A stretch of 64,000 nt of DNA from Prochlorococcus sp. AG-355-J04 (GTDB lineage: Bacteria; Cyanobacteriota; Cyanobacteriia; PCC-6307; Cyanobiaceae). Shown one piece after another: positions 20,449-31,608 of the stretch; position 1 is the first letter of the stretch, and every line of letters begins with the position of its first letter. The stretch is taken from positions 1 through 64,000 of the forward strand of contig QCDN01000004.1 of assembly GCA_003280885.1 (NCBI GenBank), in the 5' to 3' direction. Both the position numbers and the translations under genes were made by a program. The notes below the pieces were generated by a model that was not told where the DNA came from, made no database searches, and saw only the letters and a program-made list of their open reading frames with translations.

Positions 20449-20510
20449 ATTAATCATCTTAAGAAAAAAAATTTTTCAAATAAACCTCTTTCAATTATTA
20501 TTTTATTTGA

Positions 20511-20592
20511 GCGGTCGTGGCGGAATTGGTAGACGCGCGAGTTTTAGGTACTCGTATCTTCGGGTGTGGGAGTTCAAGTCTCCCCGACCGCA
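20511..20592 (+). tRNA. tRNA-Leu (anticodon TAG)
   Basis: GCGGTCG acceptor stem closes with CGACCGC; anticodon arm CGAGT-TTTAGGT-ACTCG; GTTCAAGTC T-arm. Confidence 0.95.
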
Positions 20593-20664
20593 CTTAAGGA
20601 AATTCTGATAGATAGTTTGTTTATTGATATCTACTTCTTATACTTTAACTAGGTAGTTAATTTA

Positions 20665-21114
20665 ATGAATAGTTTGATATTTTATTTGGGAACTTTTTAT
20701 ATTTTAGTTGGGACCATTTTCCTAACTGTACCGATAATTTACCTTGAGCTCGGTAAACCAAAAGACTTAATAAAAGCTTTTTTAAATTTATTAATAGGTT
20801 TGATATTAATAATTAAAAATAAAACATTAGATGAATCATTTTTTGTAATTTTCCTTTTTTTAACAGTACTAGTTATTTTTTATCTAGTAGAGCTTTTTTT
20901 ATCTAGATGGTACCAATTGACAGATAACGAAAAGAAAAAATTAATTACCTTTTTGGAGTTTAAAAATAACTTTTTGAAAATATTAGAATCTATAAATCTG
21001 CTATTGGGTGATTTCACGAAACCTTCAAATTTTTTTAATTTTGGTAGCAATAATAAAAATACAACCCAAAAAAAGTGGGTAAGAAATGATAAAAATGATA
21101 ATATAAAAGTCTGA
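20665..21114 (+). CDS. Hypothetical membrane protein (possibly Ycf66-like)
   Basis: Three hydrophobic segments then charged tail; position between tRNA-Leu and ileS. Confidence 0.5.
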   Translation: MNSLIFYLGTFYILVGTIFLTVPIIYLELGKPKDLIKAFLNLLIGLILIIKNKTLDESFFVIFLFLTVLVIFYLVELFLSRWYQLTDNEKKKLITFLEFKNNFLKILESINLLLGDFTKPSNFFNFGSNNKNTTQKKWVRNDKNDNIKV

Positions 21115-21235
21115 AATCAAATAAATTGGTTATTTGAAACATCCCAAAAAAACTACAGGTCAATTAAGAAAGAATATAATGAATTAGATTTATTTAAATA
21201 ATTCTTTTGATCACCAATATTTCTTATATCGTCGA

Positions 21236-24142
21236 ATGAAATCTCAAAATAGCAAAGAACAAAAATCGGACTTTTCTTATAAAGAAACTTTAAATTTATT
21301 AAAAACTGACTTCTCAATGCGCGCTAACTCAGTTGTAAGAGAACCTGAGATTCAGAATTTTTGGGCTAACAATGATATTGATTTCAAATTAGGTTCAAGC
21401 AATTCAGGCGAAATATTTACATTGCATGATGGCCCTCCTTATGCAAATGGAGATCTTCATATGGGTCATGCCCTTAATAAAGTTTTAAAAGACATAATAA
21501 ATAAGTACAAAACCTTAAGAGGATTTAGGGTTCATTTCGTACCTGGTTGGGACTGTCATGGATTACCTATTGAATTAAAAGTTCTTCAGAATTTAAAATC
21601 TGATGAAAGAAAGAATCTTGACACTCTAAATTTAAGAAAAAAAGCAACAGATTATGCCCATATCCAAATTAATAATCAGAAGGAGGGTTTCAAAAGGTGG
21701 GGAATATGGGGAGATTGGAATAACCCTTACTTAACTCTTAAGAAAAGTTATGAATCTGCTCAGATTGGAGTATTTGGGAAAATGTTTTTAAATGGCTATA
21801 TATATCGAGGTCTTAAACCTGTGCATTGGAGTCCAAGTTCAAGGACTGCGCTTGCAGAAGCAGAATTAGAATACCCTGATGAACATTATTCAAAAAGTAT
21901 TTATGTTTCATTAAAAATTACTAAAATACCTGAGGAAATTCTATTAAATTTCATCCAAGAAAACCTTAATATCAAAAAAGATTTTTTTCAAAATAATTCT
22001 TTCATAACTATTTGGACCACTACTCCTTGGACCATACCTGCAAATGAAGCAGTTGCAGTAAATCCAAAAATAAAGTACGTTTTTGCTATCGATGAAGAGA
22101 AGAAAATTTACCTTTTTGCTGAGGATTTATCTTCTGAAATAAGTAAGAAATTTAATAAAGATTTCAAGGTGCTTTTAGATATTAAAGGCTCCGAATTGGA
22201 AAATATTGAATATCAACATCCCTCTAAGAATAAAAATTGCAGAATTGTAATTGGAGGAGACTATATTACTACAGAATCAGGGACTGGAATTGTTCATACT
22301 GCGCCTGGTCATGGGATAGATGATTTTAATGTGGGTCAAAAATATGATTTACCAATAACATGTATTGTTGATGAAAAAGGTAACTTAAATGAAGATTCTG
22401 GTCAATTCAAAGGATCAAATGTCCTGAAAGATGCAAATAATTTAATTATTGAACATTTAAAAGGAAATAATTTGCTTCTATTACAAGAAAATTATAAGCA
22501 TAGATATCCATATGATTGGAGAACCAAAAAACCAACTATTTTTAGGGCAACAGAACAATGGTTTGCATCTGTAAATGGCTTTAGATCATCTGCATTAAAT
22601 GCAATCGAAGATGTTGAATGGATGCCAGAGACTGGAAAGAAAAGAATTTATTCTATGGTTGTTGGTAGAGGGGATTGGTGTATTTCTAGACAAAGGTCGT
22701 GGGGAGTTCCTATTCCAGTTTTTTATAAAAAAAATGGTAATGACATTCTCCTTAACAGCGAGATAATTAATCATATTCAAGAACTCTTTAGTGAACATGG
22801 AGCAAATATTTGGTGGGATTGGGATGTTAAGAATCTTTTGCCGGAAAATTATGCAAAAGAATCTGATCTATGGAAAAAAGGAACAGATACGATGGATGTT
22901 TGGTTCGATTCAGGATCTAGCTGGGCCGCAGTTTGTGAATTAAGAAGTGAATTAAAGTATCCAGCAGATCTTTATTTAGAAGGCTCAGATCAACATCGAG
23001 GATGGTTTCAGTCTTCTTTGCTGACATCTGTTGCAGTCAATAATAAACCTCCATATAAGAAAGTTTTAACTCATGGTTTTGCACTTGATGAAAACGGAAG
23101 AAAAATGAGCAAATCTTTAGGAAATGTTGTTGATCCAAATATAATTATTAATGGAGGCAATAATAAAAAAACTGATCCTGCTTATGGTGCTGATGTTTTA
23201 AGGCTATGGGTAAGCTCTGTAGATTATTCAGTAGATGTTCCAATTGGTTCAAATATACTCAAGCAACTCTCAGACGTTTATAGAAAAGTTCGTAATACTG
23301 CAAGATATCTACTAGGTAATATTCATGATTATGATCCTAAAATTGATAGTTTTGAAATTGATCAATTGCCTCTCTTAGATCAATGGATGTTAGGCAGATT
23401 AGTTGAGGTTACAGATCAAATATCAAATGCTTACGAAAATTATGAATTTTCAAAATTTTTCCAAATTTTACAAAGTTTTTGCGTTGTAGATCTATCAAAT
23501 TTTTATTTGGATATTGCGAAGGATAGGTTATATGTAAGTTCTAAATCACAATTTAGGAGAAGATCTTGTCAGTTCGTCCTGTCAAAAATTGTTGAAAATT
23601 TAGCCGTACTTATTTCTCCAGTGCTTTGTCATATGGCTGAAGATATTTGGCAAAATATTCCATATTCAACTGAAGAAAAATCAGTCTTTCAAAGAGGATG
23701 GCCAATATTTTCGCAGTCATGGAAAAATCAAATACTTGATGAGCACATTGCAAATTTAAGAAACTTGAGAGTTGAAATTAACAAGGCTATAGAGGGATGT
23801 AGGAACAAACAAATAATTGGAGCAGCTTTGGAAACTGAAGTGAATTATTTACCTGAAGATAAAGCTTTAAAAGATTCACTTACTTGGCTAAAAGAATTTG
23901 GCAATCAAGATGTAGATTTATTTAGAGATTGGCTTATAGTATCCAACTTCCAAGTCGTATCCGCTTTGGTGGAGAATTCTCTAATTATTGATAACAACGC
24001 ACTTGGTAAAATTCAAATAAATAAAGCACAAGGTCAAAAATGTGATAGATGTTGGCATTATCAAAAAGAAACTTTTAATGGAATCCAAAATACAAAATTA
24101 TGTAAAAGATGTTCAAATATTATTAATTTTGAATTTATTTAA
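21236..24142 (+). CDS. ileS: Isoleucyl-tRNA synthetase
   Basis: [22 protein letters not shown] (HIGH) and [14 protein letters not shown] (KMSKS); C-terminal CDRCWHY zinc site. Confidence 0.98.
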   Translation: MKSQNSKEQKSDFSYKETLNLLKTDFSMRANSVVREPEIQNFWANNDIDFKLGSSNSGEIFTLHDGPPYANGDLHMGHALNKVLKDIINKYKTLRGFRVHFVPGWDCHGLPIELKVLQNLKSDERKNLDTLNLRKKATDYAHIQINNQKEGFKRWGIWGDWNNPYLTLKKSYESAQIGVFGKMFLNGYIYRGLKPVHWSPSSRTALAEAELEYPDEHYSKSIYVSLKITKIPEEILLNFIQENLNIKKDFFQNNSFITIWTTTPWTIPANEAVAVNPKIKYVFAIDEEKKIYLFAEDLSSEISKKFNKDFKVLLDIKGSELENIEYQHPSKNKNCRIVIGGDYITTESGTGIVHTAPGHGIDDFNVGQKYDLPITCIVDEKGNLNEDSGQFKGSNVLKDANNLIIEHLKGNNLLLLQENYKHRYPYDWRTKKPTIFRATEQWFASVNGFRSSALNAIEDVEWMPETGKKRIYSMVVGRGDWCISRQRSWGVPIPVFYKKNGNDILLNSEIINHIQELFSEHGANIWWDWDVKNLLPENYAKESDLWKKGTDTMDVWFDSGSSWAAVCELRSELKYPADLYLEGSDQHRGWFQSSLLTSVAVNNKPPYKKVLTHGFALDENGRKMSKSLGNVVDPNIIINGGNNKKTDPAYGADVLRLWVSSVDYSVDVPIGSNILKQLSDVYRKVRNTARYLLGNIHDYDPKIDSFEIDQLPLLDQWMLGRLVEVTDQISNAYENYEFSKFFQILQSFCVVDLSNFYLDIAKDRLYVSSKSQFRRRSCQFVLSKIVENLAVLISPVLCHMAEDIWQNIPYSTEEKSVFQRGWPIFSQSWKNQILDEHIANLRNLRVEINKAIEGCRNKQIIGAALETEVNYLPEDKALKDSLTWLKEFGNQDVDLFRDWLIVSNFQVVSALVENSLIIDNNALGKIQINKAQGQKCDRCWHYQKETFNGIQNTKLCKRCSNIINFEFI

Positions 24143-24474
24143 ATCCAGTTTTTTTGATTCAAAAAGAAAACTGAGTTTTGATTTTCTCTAATAAAATTTT
24201 CTTCGGTTTCTGTTAACGGTGCTTTATAAAGTTTAAAGTTCGTAATTTTATAAGAAAGAGTTATTACTTTTTTTTCTGAATCTATTTCAATTGGATGAGT
24301 TGTTGAGCTACTGTAACCTCTGAAAATAATTATTTCTAATTGTTCTTTTTGATTTTCTTTTAGAATGAATCCCTTTAGTTTGAGTATCCTATCAGGCATC
24401 TCGGAACTTATTTTTTCAAGACTATTTATTAAATCAATTTTTGCCATTTTCTGAGAAGCAGGAGTTTCTTCCAT
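24139..24474 (-). CDS. Conserved cyanobacterial hypothetical protein
   Basis: 111-aa ORF, coding-like; overlaps neighbouring DUF3177-like gene start region. Confidence 0.6.
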   Translation of the reverse strand: MEETPASQKMAKIDLINSLEKISSEMPDRILKLKGFILKENQKEQLEIIIFRGYSSSTTHPIEIDSEKKVITLSYKITNFKLYKAPLTETEENFIRENQNSVFFLNQKNWI

Positions 24475-25057
24475 TTTTAGGTAATTTGATTATTGACCAT
24501 TGAATAAGGCCTAAAATATATATTAATAATGAAAATAATCCTAAGAATTTTGATACCGGCTGGGTAAAATTAGCTCCAAAGAAAAAATTAAATAAATTTT
24601 TTATAATGATATATAAATTTGAAGATGGCTGAATCCATATTGAACAAGCATCCGAATTAATAAAAGAAAAGCAGTTAAAGTTTTGTAAACTTTGAAATAA
24701 GAAATTGAGAGATATAAAAGTCACTGTCCATCTCCATATTTTTGTAGTTGTGGTAAGGGAGTAAGAAAAATTATATTCTCTTAATTCATCATTAATATCG
24801 TTCCAAAACCAAACTGAAACTGTCATTAATAATGTTGAAATATTAGTTATTACAAGAGCATAATTATACTTTCCTATTAAAAGTAGAAGACTTATAAAAA
24901 ATAAAAGGGATATTTTCCAATAAATTGATAGCAGTTTAATAACTGCTTTATTTCTTTTTTTAATTGACCAGAAGGATAGAGTAAGAGGAATACCAATGAG
25001 GAAAATTATTGAAAGTTGAAAGGATAGCCAAATAGAAAGTTGATTAAAAACGTTCAA
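24434..25057 (-). CDS. DUF3177-like membrane protein
   Basis: Five to six hydrophobic segments, VSVWFWNDINDEL, RWTVTFISLNFLFQSL. Confidence 0.6.
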   Translation of the reverse strand: MNVFNQLSIWLSFQLSIIFLIGIPLTLSFWSIKKRNKAVIKLLSIYWKISLLFFISLLLLIGKYNYALVITNISTLLMTVSVWFWNDINDELREYNFSYSLTTTTKIWRWTVTFISLNFLFQSLQNFNCFSFINSDACSIWIQPSSNLYIIIKNLFNFFFGANFTQPVSKFLGLFSLLIYILGLIQWSIIKLPKNGRNSCFSENGKN

Positions 25058-25179
25058 AACTTTTTCTTTTTAAACACATAATAATTAAACATCAAACTAT
25101 TACTTTTGAGCTTACTATTGTCATAGTTATGAATATTATGCATTCTTATATTGTTGCCTAGAAATATATTGATAACTTT

Positions 25180-25809
25180 ATGAGACAGCATGTTAATCCG
25201 CTTAGTAGTAATTTCAATCAAATTGAGAGAATACCTTCTTTGAGAGAAATGTTTGGTGATTCTAAATTGAATCTTCATTTGGATATAGGTTGTGCTGCTG
25301 GTGACTTTTTATTTGATTTAGCTTTAGTTAATACCAGTTGGAATTATTTAGGAATTGAAATTCGTGAGAAATTAGTCAAAAATGCTAAATTAAAAGTGCT
25401 TGAAAGAGAAATCAAAAATCTATATTTTATATTTGGTAATGCTAATAATATTTTGGATGATGCCCAAAGTGAATTTATTATCAAGAATCTAAAAAGTATT
25501 TCTTTTAATTTTCCTGATCCATGGTTTAAAAAGAGACATTATAAAAGGCGTGTAATTCAACCACAATTTATGAATATTCTTTCAAATTCATTGCAAAAGG
25601 ACACCCTGATTTTTATAAAAACTGATGTGAAGGATTTGTTCGATTATATGGATTCAACTATATCAAATAATTTCTATTTTAAAACATTAGATAAAAAAGA
25701 TTTTGATTATTCCGAAAGTTTTAATCCAAATAAAATTAAAACTAATAGAGAAAAGTATGTGATAGTTAATCAACTTGATATTTTTGAAAGTATTTATATA
25801 AAAATTTGA
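25180..25809 (+). CDS. trmB: tRNA (guanine-N7-)-methyltransferase
   Basis: [33 protein letters not shown]. Confidence 0.95.
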   Translation: MRQHVNPLSSNFNQIERIPSLREMFGDSKLNLHLDIGCAAGDFLFDLALVNTSWNYLGIEIREKLVKNAKLKVLEREIKNLYFIFGNANNILDDAQSEFIIKNLKSISFNFPDPWFKKRHYKRRVIQPQFMNILSNSLQKDTLIFIKTDVKDLFDYMDSTISNNFYFKTLDKKDFDYSESFNPNKIKTNREKYVIVNQLDIFESIYIKI

Positions 25810-25816
25810 TTAATCG

Positions 25817-27169
25817 TTAATTTATGATTTTATTAATTTCTAAAAAGAGTTTGTTTGTGATTTCGCTTGATAAAGATTCAACTTCCTTATGATTTGTGGC
25901 CTCAACTAGAACTCTTATTACGGGTTCTGTTCCGCTGGGTCTTATATAAACTCTACAATTATCCGAATATATTGCCTGAAAATTTTCTATAGTTTCATCA
26001 ATTAATAGTTTGGTTTTTAGATTAAATTTATTAATATTAAAATCTAAATTAATGTTTGTTAGTTTTTGAGGAAAAGGTTCGAAACTACTTTTAAGCCAAT
26101 CATTTAAATTAATATTTTTCTTTTTACAATATTTAGAAATTTGAAGTGCAGTCAATATCCCATCTCCAGAAAAGTTATTAATTTTTGAAAGTATATGACC
26201 TGACTGCTCACCTCCTAAAACAGCGCTTTTTTCCTTGATTGCTTCATGTACATACTTATCTCCTACATCAGTTCTATATAAAATTCCTCCAATTTTATTC
26301 CAGGCCTTTTCAAAACCTAAGTTTGCCATTTGCGTAGAGATTAGTAAATTATTCGTAAGAATGTTTTGTTCCATGAGTTCTCTACCCCAAAGAAAAAGAA
26401 TGTGATCTCCATCTAACACATTGCCTTTTGAATCTATTCCAATTACTCTATCGGCATCCCCATCGAAGCTGAAACCCATATCTGCAGGACTTTCTCTCAA
26501 TGCTTTTTTTAATGGTTCGAGGTTAGTAGAACCACAATTCATATTAATTTTCAACCCATTTTTAGAGTTATTAATAACTCTTACATCAGCACCAAGAGCC
26601 TTAAAAATTTTTTTTGCGCAGCTTGTCGCTGATCCAAAGCATGTGTCTAATATTATTTTCAACCCACTTAGATTTTCTCCACCCATTGTTTGGATCAGGC
26701 TTTTGATATAGATATCAATAAGGTCTTTATTCGTTTTTAGAGGAATCACTTCGCTAGGAACTAATACATTTTGATTTGTCTCTTCAATTAATTTTTGAAT
26801 TTTATTTTCAAGATATTTGGTAATTTTTTGACCATTATGATCAAAAATTTTTATGCCATTATATTCCGGCGGATTATGACTTGCAGATATCATTATCCCA
26901 CCACTCAGGTTCTCTTTTTTGATTAAAAAAGGTATGGCTGGGGTAGGGCATATTCCAATATTTATAAATTTTTTGCCACTTTTATTTATACCTTTTGTTA
27001 TTGCCTGAAGCAGAATATCTCCACTAATTCTTGTATCTCTACCAATTAATATTTGACTTTTCTTTTCTAAAATCGAACCAAGAGCATATCCTACTTTGTA
27101 GGCTAGAGAATAACTTATCTCTTTATTAAATCTTCCTCTTATTCCATCAGTTCCAAAGATCGATTGCAT
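25817..27169 (-). CDS. glmM: Phosphoglucosamine mutase
   Basis: [53 protein letters not shown]. Confidence 0.96.
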   Translation of the reverse strand: MQSIFGTDGIRGRFNKEISYSLAYKVGYALGSILEKKSQILIGRDTRISGDILLQAITKGINKSGKKFINIGICPTPAIPFLIKKENLSGGIMISASHNPPEYNGIKIFDHNGQKITKYLENKIQKLIEETNQNVLVPSEVIPLKTNKDLIDIYIKSLIQTMGGENLSGLKIILDTCFGSATSCAKKIFKALGADVRVINNSKNGLKINMNCGSTNLEPLKKALRESPADMGFSFDGDADRVIGIDSKGNVLDGDHILFLWGRELMEQNILTNNLLISTQMANLGFEKAWNKIGGILYRTDVGDKYVHEAIKEKSAVLGGEQSGHILSKINNFSGDGILTALQISKYCKKKNINLNDWLKSSFEPFPQKLTNINLDFNINKFNLKTKLLIDETIENFQAIYSDNCRVYIRPSGTEPVIRVLVEATNHKEVESLSSEITNKLFLEINKIIN

Positions 27170-27261
27170 AATAAGATTTCAGGAATCAAAGAAATTTTGA
27201 TAATTATTTAATTCTTATTTTATCAGTTGATTAAAAGCTTAAAGTTTCAAATTCTCTTTAT

Positions 27262-27852
27262 TTGTTTAACTTATTTAAAATGTTTTTAGTGAGTAATACC
27301 TTAAAAGTGCAATCCGAGAGTCTAGATTCAATTTTAAAGTCAAATCTAAAACCAATTCTTATTGTAATTATTTCTATTGTTTTTATTTCATTACTTTTGT
27401 TTAGAAATTTCTTTTTTAAATCAACTTATCTTCTAAAGAGTTTTGGAGAATTATCTATTGAACCTGAAATAGCATTTACAAATAATAAGCCAACATTTCT
27501 TGAATTTTATGCTGAGTGGTGTGAAGTTTGTAAAGAAATGGCTCCACAAGTTTCTGCTTTTAAAGATGAATACGAAAAAGATATTAATTTTGTTTTTTTA
27601 AATGTTGATAATCAAAAATGGGGTCATTACATTAAGAAGTTTGACGTCAACGGGATTCCTCAAGTTAACCTTTTTGATAAAAAGGGTAATCTAGTATCTA
27701 CTTTTATTGGTAAACAAGATGAAATGAAAATAAGAGAATCGATTAATAATTTAGAAAAAGAAGAAAAGCCATATGAGGCAATTATTAATGCTGAATTTTC
27801 AAATATTCAAGAAAATAAAAATAATGAGTTTAGTCCTCGTAGTCATGGATAA
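27262..27852 (+). CDS. txlA: Membrane-anchored thioredoxin-like protein (TxlA/HCF164 type)
   Basis: TM segment then FLEFYAEWCEVCKEMAPQV (WCEVC) thioredoxin fold; ATG at 27280 is an alternative start. Confidence 0.85.
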   Translation: MFNLFKMFLVSNTLKVQSESLDSILKSNLKPILIVIISIVFISLLLFRNFFFKSTYLLKSFGELSIEPEIAFTNNKPTFLEFYAEWCEVCKEMAPQVSAFKDEYEKDINFVFLNVDNQKWGHYIKKFDVNGIPQVNLFDKKGNLVSTFIGKQDEMKIRESINNLEKEEKPYEAIINAEFSNIQENKNNEFSPRSHG

Positions 27853-27855
27853 TTT

Positions 27856-28488
27856 TTACCATTCTAAAGATTTTGATACAATAGGAAAGCTTTGTTTAAA
27901 AATAGACTTGCAATTTTGGGCGATAGACTTGTGTTCTTTTTGGGTACCGTGAGCTGATCTTAAATGAATGTAATGAATCCACGATCTACATGATCCAGAC
28001 ATATAGATTCTGGTTGGAGTTGCTAAAGGTAAAACAAATCTCGCACATTCTTTGGCCACGCCTTCAGCAAGTAAATCTTCATATAATTCAGAAGCAGCCT
28101 GAAAATGCAAATCAATTTTTTTATTGAATTTCTTTTTTAACTCATCAGGGAGGTCAGGAATTGAATTTTGCCTATTTTTAAAATCTTGACGCCTCAACTC
28201 TGGTAAGGGAATATTACCCAATTGAGAACTATCTGCATATCTCTGTGAAAATTCCTGAAAAGTAAATGATCTATGTCTTAAAATCTGAGCAGCGATTCCT
28301 CTGTTAGTTTCTATTTGTAGGGTCATAAATGACTGTTCAAAAACACTCCAATGTTCATTTTTAATACAGTAACTTAATAATTTCGAATAGTCCTCATTTT
28401 CCTGATTTTTTGGATTACTGACTCTTGCTATATAAGCCATTGTTTTTTCTGCATCAGGAGTTAGCGAAATAAGTTCAACTTTACTCAT
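27856..28488 (-). CDS. thyX: Flavin-dependent thymidylate synthase
   Basis: RHRSFTFQEFSQRYAD ThyX motif. Confidence 0.97.
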   Translation of the reverse strand: MSKVELISLTPDAEKTMAYIARVSNPKNQENEDYSKLLSYCIKNEHWSVFEQSFMTLQIETNRGIAAQILRHRSFTFQEFSQRYADSSQLGNIPLPELRRQDFKNRQNSIPDLPDELKKKFNKKIDLHFQAASELYEDLLAEGVAKECARFVLPLATPTRIYMSGSCRSWIHYIHLRSAHGTQKEHKSIAQNCKSIFKQSFPIVSKSLEW

Positions 28489-28489
28489 T

Positions 28490-29083
28490 TTAGATCTTTG
28501 CTAGAGTAACTTTCTCTGGTTGGTTTTGATATTTACCTTTTCTATCTTCATAAGTTGTAGAGCATGGATCACCTTCAAAAAAGAGTAGTTGGCAAATACC
28601 TTCTTCAGCATAAATTCTGCAATCTGCACCTGAGCTATTACTAAACTCTAAAGTTAGATGACCTTCCCACCCTGCCTCTGCAGGCGTTGTATTAACAATG
28701 ATTCCTAGTCGCGCATAAGTACTTTTACCTATGCAGATTACAGTTATATTTTCTGGTACTTTCATTTTTTCTAAAGCAACTCCTAAACCATAGGAGTGAG
28801 CAGGAAGAATAAAAAAGTCTCCATCATTATCATGATGAAGGACAGTTTTTTCTAAGTTATTAGGATTAAATTTTTTGGGATTCATCACAGTACCAGGTAT
28901 ATGTCTGAAAATTAGGAATTCTTTTGATGAAAGTCTTAAATCATAGCCATAAGATGAACATCCGTAACTCAACACTGGCTTTTGATTATTATTAGGCTCA
29001 AGATGCCTAACTAAATTTGATTGAAAGGGTTTTATCATTCCTTCCGAGGCTTTTTGGTTTATCCAGAGATCATTTTTTAGCAT
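28490..29083 (-). CDS. dcd: dCTP deaminase
   Basis: CIGKSTYARLGIIVNTTPAEAGWEGHLTLEFSNSS. Confidence 0.96.
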   Translation of the reverse strand: MLKNDLWINQKASEGMIKPFQSNLVRHLEPNNNQKPVLSYGCSSYGYDLRLSSKEFLIFRHIPGTVMNPKKFNPNNLEKTVLHHDNDGDFFILPAHSYGLGVALEKMKVPENITVICIGKSTYARLGIIVNTTPAEAGWEGHLTLEFSNSSGADCRIYAEEGICQLLFFEGDPCSTTYEDRKGKYQNQPEKVTLAKI

Positions 29084-29087
29084 TAGT

Positions 29088-29669
29088 TTATGAGCGAAGT
29101 TCGGTAATTTGGTTGGCCATTAATAATAAATCTTTAGGAATATCTGTACCAGTAAGGATTACATCTCCTGATATAAATCGGTTTTCAAGTGTTGAAATCA
29201 AATCATCTTTATCGATAATTTTCATTTCAATAGCAAAAAAAATTTCATCAAGTATTATTTGGTCATTCTCGCCAGACTGTAGTTCTTTTTTACAAAAATT
29301 CCATAATTCAAAAGTGGATTCATGGATAGATTTTTTTAAATTCTCATTATTTTCAATTTCTTCACAATTATATTGATCAAAGGAATGTGATGATCTTATC
29401 CAAGTTAAATTACCGCATAGCTTTACTGCATTATCAACTCCTTGTTTGACGCCTCCTTTCATAAATTGTATTAAAAGCACTTTCCTACCGAGAGCAGCAT
29501 TTCTTAGAGAGTCTCTAATGACAGATGAGTAGCTTCCCCGATATGAAGATTGGTAGATTTGAATTTGTCCGTTTTGCGCAAATCTTTTTAAGTTTCTTTT
29601 TTTTGTAGTATTTATATTTACAACATCAAGACTTTCTTGGGGATAAGTATTGGATGAACTAATTAACAT
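29088..29669 (-). CDS. cobO: Cob(I)alamin adenosyltransferase
   Basis: AALGRKVLLIQFMKGG, IILDEIFFAIEMKIID, DVILTGTDIPKDLL. Confidence 0.9.
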   Translation of the reverse strand: MLISSSNTYPQESLDVVNINTTKKRNLKRFAQNGQIQIYQSSYRGSYSSVIRDSLRNAALGRKVLLIQFMKGGVKQGVDNAVKLCGNLTWIRSSHSFDQYNCEEIENNENLKKSIHESTFELWNFCKKELQSGENDQIILDEIFFAIEMKIIDKDDLISTLENRFISGDVILTGTDIPKDLLLMANQITELRS

Positions 29670-29683
29670 TATTTAGATTCTTT

Positions 29684-29724
29684 CTATATGCAGTATAATT
29701 AGAATCTATTGACGCTGCATATAG
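29684..29724. repeat. Perfect 10-bp inverted repeat CTATATGCAG-N21-CTGCATATAG
   Basis: Direct reading; arms 29684-29693 and 29715-29724. Confidence 0.95.
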
Positions 29725-29737
29725 TGTAATTTAACTT
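29709..29737 (+). promoter_or_regulatory. Putative sigma70-type promoter TTGACG-N17-TAACTT (distal ntcA promoter)
   Basis: Hexamers at 29709-29714 and 29732-29737, 17-nt spacer. Confidence 0.5.
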
Positions 29738-29806
29738 AAAAAAGGTTTAAGCAACCGAAAACTGAATGAAAAAGACTTATTCATAAACTAATAAGAATTG
29801 AAAATT

Positions 29807-29848
29807 GTTACTGTTGATACAAGATATTTTAGAGTGTCTCCTTAAATT
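29807..29848 (+). promoter_or_regulatory. Putative NtcA-activated promoter of ntcA: GTT-N8-TAC, 22-nt spacing, -10 TAAATT
   Basis: GTTACTGTTGATAC at 29807-29820; TAAATT at 29843-29848; ATG at 29869. Confidence 0.7.
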
Positions 29849-29868
29849 TTTTAATAGTCAAGATATTT

Positions 29869-30603
29869 ATGATACCTGCTTCACGAGGATTCAACCGCTT
29901 TAGTTCGCAACAGTCAGGACAAAGTAAAATTAACTCTGTTGGAGAGCGTTTCCCAATCAATAGAACTTTAATGGAAGTTATTAAAGGTCTAGATGGTGCG
30001 AGCACAGAAATGGTTGAGAGATCTAAAACAATATTTTTCCCTGGGGACCCTGCTGAAAGGGTATATCTTATAAGAAGAGGAGCAGTAAGACTGTCAAGAG
30101 TTTATGAGTCAGGTGAAGAAATAACTGTTGCCCTCTTAAGAGAGAATAGTCTCTTTGGTGTTTTATCTCTTCTAACAGGCCATAGATCTGATCGTTTTTA
30201 TCATGCTATAGCATTCACAAGAGTTGAAATGATAACAGCACCAGCAAATTCTGTTTTAAGAGCTATAGAGGAAGATGCATCAGTCGGTTTATTACTTTTA
30301 CAGGGACTTTCAAGTAGGATTCTGCAAACCGAAACAATGATAGAAACTCTTACACATAGGGATATGTCTTCTCGTTTAGTAAGTTTTTTAATGGTTCTTT
30401 GTAGAGACTTCGGTGTTGCAAGTGAAAAAGGTATTACAATAGACCTAAGACTTTCACATCAGGCAATTGCTGAAGCGATTGGTTCTACAAGAGTAACCAT
30501 TACAAGATTGTTGGGAGATTTAAAGGATTCAGGGCTTCTTAATATTGAAAGAAAAAAGATTACGGTGTTCGATCCAATTGCTCTTGCAAAAAGATTTAAT
30601 TGA
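29869..30603 (+). CDS. ntcA: Global nitrogen regulator NtcA (CRP family)
   Basis: [77 protein letters not shown]. Confidence 0.98.
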   Translation: MIPASRGFNRFSSQQSGQSKINSVGERFPINRTLMEVIKGLDGASTEMVERSKTIFFPGDPAERVYLIRRGAVRLSRVYESGEEITVALLRENSLFGVLSLLTGHRSDRFYHAIAFTRVEMITAPANSVLRAIEEDASVGLLLLQGLSSRILQTETMIETLTHRDMSSRLVSFLMVLCRDFGVASEKGITIDLRLSHQAIAEAIGSTRVTITRLLGDLKDSGLLNIERKKITVFDPIALAKRFN

Positions 30604-30642
30604 TTCATCATAAATTATGATGTTTGGAGTGTACTCAAAAGT

Positions 30643-31608
30643 GTGGCTTGGATTTTAATTGTTTTTTTAATATTACTAGGGGGATTAATTGCACCATTTG
30701 GGGATATTCTTGGAACAAAAATTGGTAAAGCAAGATTTAGTATCTTAAAATTAAGGCCGAAAAAAACAGCAACTATTATCACTATAATTACTGGTGGGTT
30801 TATTAGTTCAATATCAATAGGGTTGTTGATTTTAGTTAGTGAAGAATTCAGACAAAGGCTTTTTATTGATATTCCCTTTTTGCAAAAAACTTTAGATGAA
30901 AGTAAAAAGGCCTTAATCCCTTTACAGAGAGAAAGAAAGGAACTTGAAGGTAAAATTATTCAAAAAGAAAAGGAGTTAAATCAATTAAAAAATAATATTA
31001 AAATATTTAGGAGAGGAAATATTGTTATTAAAAGAGGACAAACTCTATATATTGCTGAAATTAATTCCAACTCGAATAACAAAATAGACTTAACAAAAAT
31101 CTATAATGAAGCTGATAAATTTGTTAGGAATATTGTTATCCCAGTTAATAAAGAAGCAAAGAATATTCTTTTGTGGAGACCTAGTGATATTACAAAAATT
31201 GAGAGAATTGCTGCTAGAGGTGGGAACTGGATTTTATTAATTAAATCAGCAACAAATGTTTTAAAAGGTGATAATTACGTTTTTGTATCTCCTGATTTAT
31301 TAGAGAATAAATTTATAGTCAAAAAAGGGGATGTTATTACAAGTTCAATTCTAGAAGAAAGTGATTTAAACCTTAAATCAATAAATTTAAATATTAAATC
31401 ATTGCTTAGAAAAACAAGAGATGAAATTAAGTCAAAAGGATCACAAGTAAGTGAAATAAATACAAGTGGAAATTTTGTAAAAAAAATTAGAGACTTTCTC
31501 CAAGAAAATCAAAATATCAAATTTAAGTTAGAAGTAGTATCTTTAAGGGATAGTAAAACAGTAGAACCCATAGTTGTTGAAATTAATATTTTAAAGATTT
31601 CATCTTAA
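30643..31608 (+). CDS. DUF3084-like membrane/coiled-coil protein
   Basis: Two N-terminal TM segments, coiled-coil (KALIPLQRERKELEGKIIQKEKELNQLK); GTG start. Confidence 0.7.
   Translation: MAWILIVFLILLGGLIAPFGDILGTKIGKARFSILKLRPKKTATIITIITGGFISSISIGLLILVSEEFRQRLFIDIPFLQKTLDESKKALIPLQRERKELEGKIIQKEKELNQLKNNIKIFRRGNIVIKRGQTLYIAEINSNSNNKIDLTKIYNEADKFVRNIVIPVNKEAKNILLWRPSDITKIERIAARGGNWILLIKSATNVLKGDNYVFVSPDLLENKFIVKKGDVITSSILEESDLNLKSINLNIKSLLRKTRDEIKSKGSQVSEINTSGNFVKKIRDFLQENQNIKFKLEVVSLRDSKTVEPIVVEINILKISS

Noticed and set aside
25054-25278. 74-aa minus-strand ORF
   Set aside because: Overlaps the trmB N-terminus and AT-rich intergenic DNA; no protein-like pattern.
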